Source of the DNA: a virus
Direction: 5' to 3' (one strand)
Virus record (IMG/VR): IMGVR_UViG_3300042448_000241
Coordinates: 1-32,921 of that record
Length of the DNA stretch: 32,921 nucleotides
Of the stretch, positions 26,925 to 32,921 are shown one piece after another (the first letter of the stretch is position 1; each line of letters begins with the position of its first letter). A model generated the notes under the pieces. That model was not told the origin of the DNA. It was given only the letters and a program-made list of their open reading frames with translations, and did not search any database. A program made the position numbers and the translations under genes.

Positions 26925-26956
26925 AAACCTTGAAGTAATACATGAAGGAGACGATC

Positions 26957-27181
26957 ATGCTAAAAGGCCTTACCCCGCCTGAAAAAGAATACATCTGCGC
27001 GTTCATTAGATCTGCCGTAGATAAGCTAGACAAGGACGACTACAAGATCCTTGAGCAGAACCTTGCTGACAGTAGATGGAACCATGCCAAGTTAGCCGAA
27101 GCGCTAAATGAGCGTGGCTTTAAGTGCTACGCTGATCAAGTGAGACTACACAGAACGGGCAGGTGTGTTTGTGCTAAGTGA
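26957..27181 (+). CDS. Small HTH-like DNA-binding protein
   Basis: The start at 26957 (MLKGLTPPEKEY) is chosen for AAGGAG eight bases upstream; a start 15 bases earlier would lose it. The 74-residue product ends with a helix-turn-helix-like segment (RWNHAKLAEALNERGFKCYADQVRLHRTGRCVC, about residues 40-72, written as NHAKLAEALNERGF and QVRLHRTGRC). This 'LAxALxERGF...HRxGxC' pattern is familiar in actinophage HTH proteins. It overlaps the phosphoesterase gene by 17 bases, which suggests coupling. It might repress its own promoter, act as a small terminase-like protein or regulate late genes. No test separates these here. Confidence 0.65.
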   Translation: MLKGLTPPEKEYICAFIRSAVDKLDKDDYKILEQNLADSRWNHAKLAEALNERGFKCYADQVRLHRTGRCVCAK

Positions 27182-28136
27182 TCTAACTCCAAAGCCTAAG
27201 TGGGATCTGGTTCAGCCAGCTAAGCCTGTTTATATAAACAATCCTAAAGAGCCCAAGAAGCTAAAGACTAAGCACAAGGTATGGTCAATACTTCCTGACC
27301 CGCAGATCGGCTATCGCCATATCGACGGACAGTGGCTACCATTCCATGACGAAGCAGCTATGGATGTAGCGCTTCAGATTACTAACTGGCTTTACCATAA
27401 CGATCGCGTCGATGGCGTAATAAACCTAGGGGACTTTTTGGATCTACCAAGCCAAGGTCGCTTTGAGCAAGAGGCAGCATTCGCTGGCACTACTCAAGCA
27501 GCATTCGACAGAGGCCATAAATTTTTACAAGAGCAGCGAGCTGCAGCTGGACCGCAGGCTGAGATTGTTCTCATCGAAGGTAATCATGACCGCCGTATGG
27601 AGAAGTTTGTTATGATTAACGCAGCTAGCGCATGGGGCCTGAAGCGTGCAAACATTGATGAGCTTCCCGTGATGAGCATTCCTTATTTGCTGAGACTTGA
27701 TGAAATTGGAGTTGAGTACATCGATGCCTATCCAGCAGGAGCCTACTGGCTTACCGAAAACCTCAGAGCTATCCATGGTAACAAAGTTAGATCAGGTGGA
27801 TCTACCGCAGCCGCTTACACCAACGCAGACCCACACATCTCTACAATCTTTGGACATGTCCACAGACAAGAGCTTCAGTCCAAGACCGTCTTTAACCGTG
27901 ACGGATCTATTAAGTCTGTCGCCGTCAGTCCAGGCTGCCTTTGCCGAGTCGATGGAGCAGTGCCTAGCGTTAATGGATCAACGCACATTGACGGCAAATC
28001 AGCGCAATACTTTGAAAACTGGCAACAAGGAGTCACGGTCGTAACGATCGAGGATAACCAAGCATTCTTTGAGCTAGTGCAGATCAATAACGGCGTGGCT
28101 TACTTCAGAGGACAGAAGTTTAAATCTACTTTGTAG
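27165..28136 (+). CDS. Calcineurin-like metallophosphoesterase
   Basis: This 323-residue protein has the two-metal motifs of the calcineurin-like superfamily: D45-P-Q47 with H52, GD-F-L-D at 89-93, GNHD at 139-142, H204 and GHVH at 230-233. The start is GTG at 27165 or more likely GTG at 27171, which has AGG at seven bases. The family cleaves phosphomono- or diesters, including RNA, DNA ends and cyclic nucleotides, so the substrate is unknown. It is co-transcribed with the HTH protein. It could be an anti-defence enzyme or a DNA-metabolism factor. Its end overlaps the convergent HNH gene by 11 bases. Confidence 0.85.
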   Translation: MFVLSDLTPKPKWDLVQPAKPVYINNPKEPKKLKTKHKVWSILPDPQIGYRHIDGQWLPFHDEAAMDVALQITNWLYHNDRVDGVINLGDFLDLPSQGRFEQEAAFAGTTQAAFDRGHKFLQEQRAAAGPQAEIVLIEGNHDRRMEKFVMINAASAWGLKRANIDELPVMSIPYLLRLDEIGVEYIDAYPAGAYWLTENLRAIHGNKVRSGGSTAAAYTNADPHISTIFGHVHRQELQSKTVFNRDGSIKSVAVSPGCLCRVDGAVPSVNGSTHIDGKSAQYFENWQQGVTVVTIEDNQAFFELVQINNGVAYFRGQKFKSTL

Positions 28137-28743
28137 CATCCTCTACACGGCGCTTCTCAGCCTCTAGCAGCTCTTGAGTAGTAGCCTTCGTAACGGCGTC
28201 ATGCGACTCGTACGGGCCGTCAGGGACAAATGGTAGTGTCTGGTTAGGTCTATCACCGTAATGCGGGTCATTAGCCCCGTGCCAAGTATTGTGGCAGTAG
28301 GAGCAGATCCTATGAACATTACCAGGAGCGTTGTTCATTGTGTTCTTATCTGGGCCGTGATGCCTATCGGTAGCAGCTCTACCAATACATCCAACGATTG
28401 GCACTACGCCACCGCCAGCAAACTTTAGATTAGCCCACTCGCAAATCATTCCAACTTCGATTGGATACATTTCTGCAGCACGCTTACGGCCTGTTGAGAT
28501 TGGATCTTTGTAGCTACCAATATCCTTGGTGCCACCATAACCATCTTCTATGTAGCCAGTGTCGGTCGAGGAGGCTGAGTCGGAAAGGGGGACGACACCA
28601 GCCTCCTTGACCTCGCCTGTAGGGGTGAATACAAGTTTGCCACCGCAGCAGCAATCTTGAGTGAAGCTATCAGCCCAAGCCTGTTCGCATTCATTACAGT
28701 GCCCTGCGCGGCAGAGAAAGCAGTACTCACTTCCAGTACTCAT
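28126..28743 (-). CDS. HNH endonuclease with N-terminal zinc ribbon
   Basis: This 205-residue protein has an N-terminal cysteine-rich zinc-binding segment (C8, C11, C16, C19, then CCC at 31-33). A linker follows (about 45-85). The C-terminal HNH domain has DRHH at 126-129, N142, H144, the zinc pair C147 and C150, and H151. HNH nucleases are common in phage replication modules and act in DNA nicking, packaging or homing; the extra zinc ribbon may recognise DNA. The ATG overlaps the primase stop by 17 bases. It is the last gene of the replication operon. Its end overlaps the phosphoesterase tail to tail. Confidence 0.8.
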   Translation of the reverse strand: MSTGSEYCFLCRAGHCNECEQAWADSFTQDCCCGGKLVFTPTGEVKEAGVVPLSDSASSTDTGYIEDGYGGTKDIGSYKDPISTGRKRAAEMYPIEVGMICEWANLKFAGGGVVPIVGCIGRAATDRHHGPDKNTMNNAPGNVHRICSYCHNTWHGANDPHYGDRPNQTLPFVPDGPYESHDAVTKATTQELLEAEKRRVEDATK

Positions 28744-31213
28744 CTTTTTCTTCCTTGTCTACCATTGACTCTGTATTGATGCCAAGATCTACTAATTCGA
28801 TACCTGTAAACATTCTAATGCCTGCACCATCTGTTTCTCCCACGTTTAGACGTGAGCGGATCTCTCTGGCGAGCGCGTTCTGGGTAATGTACTTCTCACC
28901 GTTGTCGATACACCAGTTGCGGTATGCGTTGAAGACACTGGTCTTTGTTGCTGTACCAGTAGCTGCAACCACGATGCGCTCATCAACGAACTTAGCAATG
29001 TGGTCTTCTTCGTGACGGTAAGTAAGTGTTGCTGCCTTAACGGAGTCAGGCTCGCTAAAGCCTTGAGTAGTTACTCTTACAGCGCCTTCAATCATCCACT
29101 GCAAGATGCCTGGGCCTTCAGTTTCAATCATTAGCTGAGCTAAGTTTTCTTTACGCTTCTCAGGCGCAATGGTGATGTTGAAGTCAATCTTACGAAGTCT
29201 TCTCCAGAAACCATCACCACCAGACTTTACGGCAGGGAGGTGATTAAGGGCTAAGAATAAGGTATGCGTGGGCTTGAAATCAAAGAAGTTCTGGTTCATG
29301 AAGCGAGCGCTAAGGGTGTCGCCACCAGTAAGCATCTTTACTCTCGACTCATTAAACTTTCCATCTGGTCTGGTCTCGCTAGCCATAGCAAAGCGAACTC
29401 CACGAAGCCTAGCAATTTCTGTAGGGTGAGCTGCACCGTTTGCATCAAGCAAGAAGTTCTCAGGCATTGTTGCAGCGTAGTCACCCAATACTCCAGCAAC
29501 TACATCTAGGAGTGTTGACTTACCGTTCGCGCCCGATCCGACAAGCACTGGTAGCACGTGGAACCGCGAGTCTCCAAATAAAGAAGATCCGAGCAGTTCT
29601 TGCAGATACGCAATTCTCTCTTCATCTTGGAGGACATCTTTAAGGAAACCACTCCAGAGAGGAGTGCTAATTTTGTTCGGAGATACTGTCGTCTGACGCG
29701 TTGAAAGATCAATGCGACGATCTGGCGCACGTATCTCGCCCGTCTGTAGATTGACAATCCCCTGCGGTGTACAAAGGTCGTTCGGTTGGGCATCCATTTC
29801 GAGAGCTTGTACCTGGACTTCTGGATCTGTGCCTGCGATCGTAATGGCATTGACTATCCTATCTCTGTTGATTGAAGACTGTGCCCATTTTACTTGAGCA
29901 TCGTTAGCTGGTGTTTGTACTACGAACTCTGCAGCATCGATTGCTGCTTGGAATAGCATCTTCTCTTTATCTAATACGAAACGATTGTTCTCCCAGCGGA
30001 ACCATCCTAGATCTGGTACGAACTTGTAGTGTCCTTGATTGAAGTAAACCAAGCGACGTGCGTTAGCTGCATCGGTGCGTCCATAAGTGCCAAAGCTTTT
30101 CATGTAGATGTCTACAAGCTCGTGAAAGCTGTGGTCTTGATTAGCTGATGGCTCCCCAAGGACGCTGGTTGGGTCGCCTAAGAAAAAATCTGAGTGTTGG
30201 TGTCTACGTAGCTCATTCTCTAACTTCTCTGGTGAGAAGGTCTCAACCCTCGCAATGGCCCATTTATTAGCCCCTTGGACCTCTCCTTGGTGCATGTCTC
30301 GCTGAGGAGCTTGGGTCAAGAAGAACTTGAAACGCTCTGCTACTAGGTCTACTAACTCTTCTTTGGTTGGCTGTGAGATACATCCGTTGCGGTGAGCAGC
30401 GTTGATCAATACCATCTGCTGTAATAGCCAGCCGTGTCTTGACTTAGGTGCGCCGTTAGTTGGCCTTACACCTGCATAAAGTGTTGGAGTGAACTGGCAG
30501 TCGTGCGATGCGTATTCCCAATCGCTTGCCGAGCTGACTAATTCATACTCATCTGGCAGTGACATCTCACTTGTGATGCCGTGTGCGATAAGTACGTCAT
30601 TGATCTCGTCAATAGTTATTGGTCGCCAGTTCTTGTGAAGCATAGTCATCACTGTTACTGGGTTGCTGGCATCCTTGAAGTTTCTAGATCCTGGAGCTCT
30701 AAATATGCGAGGCAGGTCAAACACGCTATCAAGCTGGATGCCTTGTGATGCGCCTAAGAAGCGACAGAATGCTCCCCAGCGGTTTAGTACACCAGTGGCT
30801 AGCGCATTGTCCATGTGGTCATCTTCGATGGCCCAGTAAGGCTGAATGCCGTGTCCTGAATAAACTGTTGCTGTTGGTCCTACACCAATAAGTTCTGAGA
30901 TAAGTTCGACGAACTCTCTAGCAGCCTTTACGGATCCTGCACCTGAGTCTTTGTAGTCGATGTCGATGTATACCGCAGCAAGTTTGTCAATGTCCCTGGC
31001 GGTAGCTCTGCCGTTCACGCTGGATGGATTGATCTCAAACCAGATGTTATTTTCTAATGCGTCGAGTGCTGATACCACGCTGTCTGCTAGTTCAACCTTG
31101 ATGCTCTTTGATGTGAACTTTTGCTTGGCTGATTGATAGCAGATCGTAACTAGGTCATCGTCATTGCGACCCAGCCTGCTAAGCAGCTCTCTAAATTCGG
31201 ATGGTGAGTCCAT
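28727..31213 (-). CDS. PrimPol-D5/SF3 primase-helicase
   Basis: This 828-residue protein has an N-terminal archaeo-eukaryotic primase/PrimPol region, with DID at 84-86 (YIDIDYK), SGH at 119-121 and the third acidic D166 in FDLPRIFRAPG. A D5-N-like region follows (about 365-520). The SF3 helicase C-terminus has Walker A GSGANGKS (559-566), an acidic Walker B in RFAMASE (607-613), sensor N657 (ALNHLP) and an arginine finger R671-R672 (WRRLRKIDF). This combination primes and unwinds DNA in many viruses and plasmids. The start has AAAGGAC before the ATG. It follows an SSB-like gene behind a hairpin and T-rich tract. Confidence 0.93.
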   Translation of the reverse strand: MDSPSEFRELLSRLGRNDDDLVTICYQSAKQKFTSKSIKVELADSVVSALDALENNIWFEINPSSVNGRATARDIDKLAAVYIDIDYKDSGAGSVKAAREFVELISELIGVGPTATVYSGHGIQPYWAIEDDHMDNALATGVLNRWGAFCRFLGASQGIQLDSVFDLPRIFRAPGSRNFKDASNPVTVMTMLHKNWRPITIDEINDVLIAHGITSEMSLPDEYELVSSASDWEYASHDCQFTPTLYAGVRPTNGAPKSRHGWLLQQMVLINAAHRNGCISQPTKEELVDLVAERFKFFLTQAPQRDMHQGEVQGANKWAIARVETFSPEKLENELRRHQHSDFFLGDPTSVLGEPSANQDHSFHELVDIYMKSFGTYGRTDAANARRLVYFNQGHYKFVPDLGWFRWENNRFVLDKEKMLFQAAIDAAEFVVQTPANDAQVKWAQSSINRDRIVNAITIAGTDPEVQVQALEMDAQPNDLCTPQGIVNLQTGEIRAPDRRIDLSTRQTTVSPNKISTPLWSGFLKDVLQDEERIAYLQELLGSSLFGDSRFHVLPVLVGSGANGKSTLLDVVAGVLGDYAATMPENFLLDANGAAHPTEIARLRGVRFAMASETRPDGKFNESRVKMLTGGDTLSARFMNQNFFDFKPTHTLFLALNHLPAVKSGGDGFWRRLRKIDFNITIAPEKRKENLAQLMIETEGPGILQWMIEGAVRVTTQGFSEPDSVKAATLTYRHEEDHIAKFVDERIVVAATGTATKTSVFNAYRNWCIDNGEKYITQNALAREIRSRLNVGETDGAGIRMFTGIELVDLGINTESMVDKEEKDEYWK

Positions 31214-31233
31214 GATGTCCTTTCGTAAAAAAT

Positions 31234-31278
31234 AGGGTGTGGGTGCCGATCAAGGAGGGAGGTAGATCGGCACCCACT
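31234..31278 (-). terminator. Intrinsic terminator or attenuator before the primase gene
   Basis: A perfect 13-bp stem (GTGGGTGCCGATC at 31240-31252 and its complement at 31266-31278) encloses a 13-base loop. On the minus strand it is followed by ACCCTATTTTTTACG, a T-run five bases beyond the stem. It lies 28 bases after the SSB-like stop codon and before the primase ATG, so it would reduce primase expression relative to SSB. The loop on the minus strand reads TACCTCCCTCCTT. Confidence 0.7.
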
Positions 31279-31306
31279 TATCTTGCGCTTCTAGAAAGAG
31301 GAGGAA

Positions 31307-31936
31307 CTAGAAGGTCAAGACACTTTCGACTGCAGATACTGATACGCCAAGTTGCTCAGCGATCTCTGCTGCAGTGAAGCCGTTAGACTGTAGGGTCTCA
31401 GCGACTTTAGTCTGCTTAGCGTCTAGGGCTTCAATCTTAGCACTTTTTACTTCAGTGGCCCCTGCTGACAATAGTGCGTCAACAGCTGGGTTAGAAGTGC
31501 TTGGCTTTAGTTCGATGCCATATAGCTTTACGTCATTGTAACGAGGGTTCTTAGCTGGCTTGGTGCCAGTAAGAGTGATCGTGAACTCCGATCCAATCTC
31601 AAGCTTCGCCATACCCTTGCGCTTCATTTCTTCTTTCGCAGCGGTTAGCTTCTGACCAAACAAGAATACACGGCGCTCGCCAGTGTCCTCATCGTCAGTG
31701 GCGTCCTTGTAGTCGGTGTCAAGCGTTACTTCAATCTGAAGCTTTGGCTTGCCATCGTCCCAGAACTCTAGCTTGGTTGGGTCATCGTAGTTGCGAACCT
31801 GTACGGTGCGCAGACCAGAGATAACTCCAGTGTATGAGTCGCCGACCTTGAAGTCTTTGAATGATAGCGACTTTGATCCGCCACCAGCCAATAGGTCATC
31901 GACGCTTGGTAGTACTTCGTTGTTGATTTCAGTCAT
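31307..31936 (-). CDS. SSB-like protein with C-terminal HTH
   Basis: This 209-residue protein resembles actinophage single-stranded-DNA-binding proteins. An acidic N-terminus precedes an OB-fold-like middle (about residues 28-140: KVGDSYTGVISGLR, LQIEVTLDTDYKD, RRVFLFGQKLTAAKEEM, GSEFTITLTGTKP, NDVKLYGIEL). From about residue 165 a second small domain follows whose end (GFTAAEIAEQLGVSVSAVESVL) reads as a complete helix-turn-helix. SSB proteins usually end in an acidic tail, so this ending is unusual. The start is supported by AAGGA within a tandem repeat. The protein would coat DNA during replication; the HTH might recruit or regulate. The SSB call is moderate, the HTH is a reading by eye. 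Confidence 0.7.
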   Translation of the reverse strand: MTEINNEVLPSVDDLLAGGGSKSLSFKDFKVGDSYTGVISGLRTVQVRNYDDPTKLEFWDDGKPKLQIEVTLDTDYKDATDDEDTGERRVFLFGQKLTAAKEEMKRKGMAKLEIGSEFTITLTGTKPAKNPRYNDVKLYGIELKPSTSNPAVDALLSAGATEVKSAKIEALDAKQTKVAETLQSNGFTAAEIAEQLGVSVSAVESVLTF

Positions 31937-31938
31937 GA

Positions 31939-31974
31939 TAGTTTCCTTAGTTTTTCTAGTTTTCTTAGTTTGTT
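31939..31974. repeat. Four tandem 9-bp repeats in the SSB-like gene leader
   Basis: The plus strand carries TAGTTT at 31939, 31948, 31957 and 31966, exactly nine bases apart (consensus TAGTTTTCT). The minus-strand copies (AGAAAACTA consensus) fill the whole intergenic gap. The copy nearest the SSB start includes the AAGGA ribosome-binding site. Confidence 0.8.
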
Positions 31975-32734
31975 AGATCATCGATTCGACATCAGAATGA
32001 TCTGTTGCCTCATAGCGTCGGCAACTAAAGCAAAAGCTTGCCTTAGGTGCTTTGTCTATAACTTTGTCCCATCCGACTAACTCAGCAGCATCGATCATTG
32101 ATTCGAGTACTGCGAGTGATTCGAGTGCGACTTGAGCATCGTAGCGTAGTAAGACTACAACTGCGTTCTCAAGCTTGTCCTCCCTTGGTAAGAAGGTCAA
32201 GGATACATGGCTAACGTTGTAGCCCTTTTGCGCCCAGCCATAGCCGTACAGCATTGCCTGGATGCGATACTGCTGCTTGATTTTGCCCTTGCGAGCATCC
32301 TCCAGTGCAGTTTTGCCAACAACTTTCCAATCGTTGACAATACCGTTCCATCCGTTGTTGCCAGTAAAGGCAAACATGTCGCATGAACCAGTAAGCTTCA
32401 AATCTTTGTATTCGTGTACGAATAATCTTTCTTCAAGTTTGTAATCAAGCGGGAACTTTGAATTGAAACCCTCTTCAAGTGAATTGTGTACAGCAGTTCC
32501 GATGTATGGATACCACGCGCCATCAATGTTGCGTGGAGTCTTTGCTAACTTGCGAGCGATACACTTGCGGCAATCCATTCCGACTTCGCTGATACCGATC
32601 TCTATTTGTTTAGATCGTTCAGTAATAAATAGTTCGGGGATGCGAGCCATCCAAGTCTGCGCTGATGCTATTGCAACATTGTCTGCTTGGTTATACTCAT
32701 CGACGCTTGTGTCAAGAATTTTGATCTGTGTCAT
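31973..32734 (-). CDS. Cas4/RecB-like PD-(D/E)xK exonuclease
   Basis: The start at 32734 (MTQIKILDTS) follows GAGGAG; an upstream ATG at 32761 is poorly supported. The 253-residue protein shows the RecB/Cas4 nuclease core: GTAVHNSLEE with H83, GSCDMF with D119, NDWKVVGK with D135 and K137, and a QQYRIQA motif at 154-160. Cysteines C55 and C58 near the N-terminus and C235 and C238 near the C-terminus could bind an iron-sulphur cluster, as in Cas4 and AddB. The enzyme would resect or repair DNA ends during phage replication. No CRISPR array or Cas1/2 gene accompanies it. It lies directly after a partial SNF2-like helicase. Confidence 0.82.
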   Translation of the reverse strand: MTQIKILDTSVDEYNQADNVAIASAQTWMARIPELFITERSKQIEIGISEVGMDCRKCIARKLAKTPRNIDGAWYPYIGTAVHNSLEEGFNSKFPLDYKLEERLFVHEYKDLKLTGSCDMFAFTGNNGWNGIVNDWKVVGKTALEDARKGKIKQQYRIQAMLYGYGWAQKGYNVSHVSLTFLPREDKLENAVVVLLRYDAQVALESLAVLESMIDAAELVGWDKVIDKAPKASFCFSCRRYEATDHSDVESMI

Positions 32735-32921
32735 TTGTCTCCTCTTTTTGTCCTGTGACATGCTGGACTACCTTGCGGCTAAAGTCTACCCCTCTTGAGC
32801 CATCAAGCAAAGATCGGGTGATTAGTCGGCGTGTCGTTGATACTTCTGCGATAGCCATGTCAATAGAATTGCGCGACAGCAGGTGCCAGATCGATACCTT
32901 GTGCATGTTGCTAGCGCGGTG
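32712..32921 (-). CDS. SNF2-type DNA helicase, C-terminal end (partial)
   Basis: Sixty-nine residues of a protein running off the right edge are visible. The first residues include HRASN followed by MHKVSIWHLLSRNSIDMAIAEV, shown here as HKVSIWHLL and SIDMAIAEV. This matches the last helicase motif and following helix of SNF2-family ATPases (HR-x-GQ, then V-x-x-x-L-x-x-x-xTID-x-x-I). The tail is charged and polar. The stop overlaps the start region of the next gene by 23 bases, so the two are coupled. The catalytic half is outside the window; the assignment is by this C-terminal pattern only. Confidence 0.7.
   Translation of the reverse strand, partial: HRASNMHKVSIWHLLSRNSIDMAIAEVSTTRRLITRSLLDGSRGVDFSRKVVQHVTGQKEETNDTDQNS

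Noticed and set aside
31973-32734. CRISPR system suggested by a Cas4-like protein
   Set aside because: No array, Cas1, Cas2 or effector is present; the neighbours are phage replication genes.

Overview
The window looks like about 33 kb of a tailed-phage genome of the short-tailed (podovirus-like) type. A large terminase, portal, scaffold, coat protein, head-tail adaptor, tail nozzle and a set of internal virion proteins are all present, and there is no tape measure, tail tube, sheath or tail assembly chaperone. The host is probably a Gram-positive actinobacterium, possibly a freshwater planktonic one. This is inferred from a LysM/M23 endolysin without any visible outer-membrane (spanin) system, promoter-like -10 boxes of the TAnnnT form, an apparently leaderless gene, and small genes of actinophage style (Hjc-like resolvase beside the terminase, HTH plus metallophosphoesterase pair). 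No integrase, repressor, tRNA or DNA polymerase is visible here.

Layout. (1) 1-1102, plus strand: a tail-type small protein, an XhlA-like membrane protein and three tiny lysine-rich proteins. (2) 1071-18886, minus strand: the morphogenesis block. In transcription order it holds an Hjc-like resolvase, the large terminase, a zinc-ribbon protein whose 3' end overlaps a membrane-anchored protein, portal, scaffold, an intrinsic terminator, coat protein with its own leader, a second intrinsic terminator, a small protein, adaptor, nozzle, a small basic protein, three internal/ejection proteins (the last of 1837 residues) and a small cysteine-containing protein. Most downstream genes are joined by TAATG-type overlaps. 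(3) 18921-28136, plus strand: a modular tail-fibre cassette (collagen-like fibre, collar/C1q fibre, beta-sandwich fibre, Mtd-N-like protein, Ig-like adhesin, small accessory proteins), then endolysin and putative holin, then an HTH protein and a metallophosphoesterase behind their own promoter. (4) 28126-32921, minus strand: the replication module, with a partial SNF2-type helicase running off the right edge, a Cas4/RecB-like nuclease, an SSB-like protein with a C-terminal HTH, a PrimPol-D5/SF3 primase-helicase and an HNH nuclease.

How it works together. The replication block would prime and unwind phage DNA and process ends and branches. The resolvase and terminase resolve and package DNA into a portal/scaffold/coat procapsid. 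The coat gene is insulated between two terminators, which suggests separate, high-level expression. Adaptor and nozzle close the head, and the internal proteins would be ejected with the DNA. The fibre cassette carries several shared modules (W-G-W motif, Mtd-N-like heads), a pattern expected for receptor-binding genes that recombine. Intergenic space is very small: no stretch above 200 bases lacks a gene, and the longest gap (13056-13252) holds a terminator and a promoter/operator-like region.
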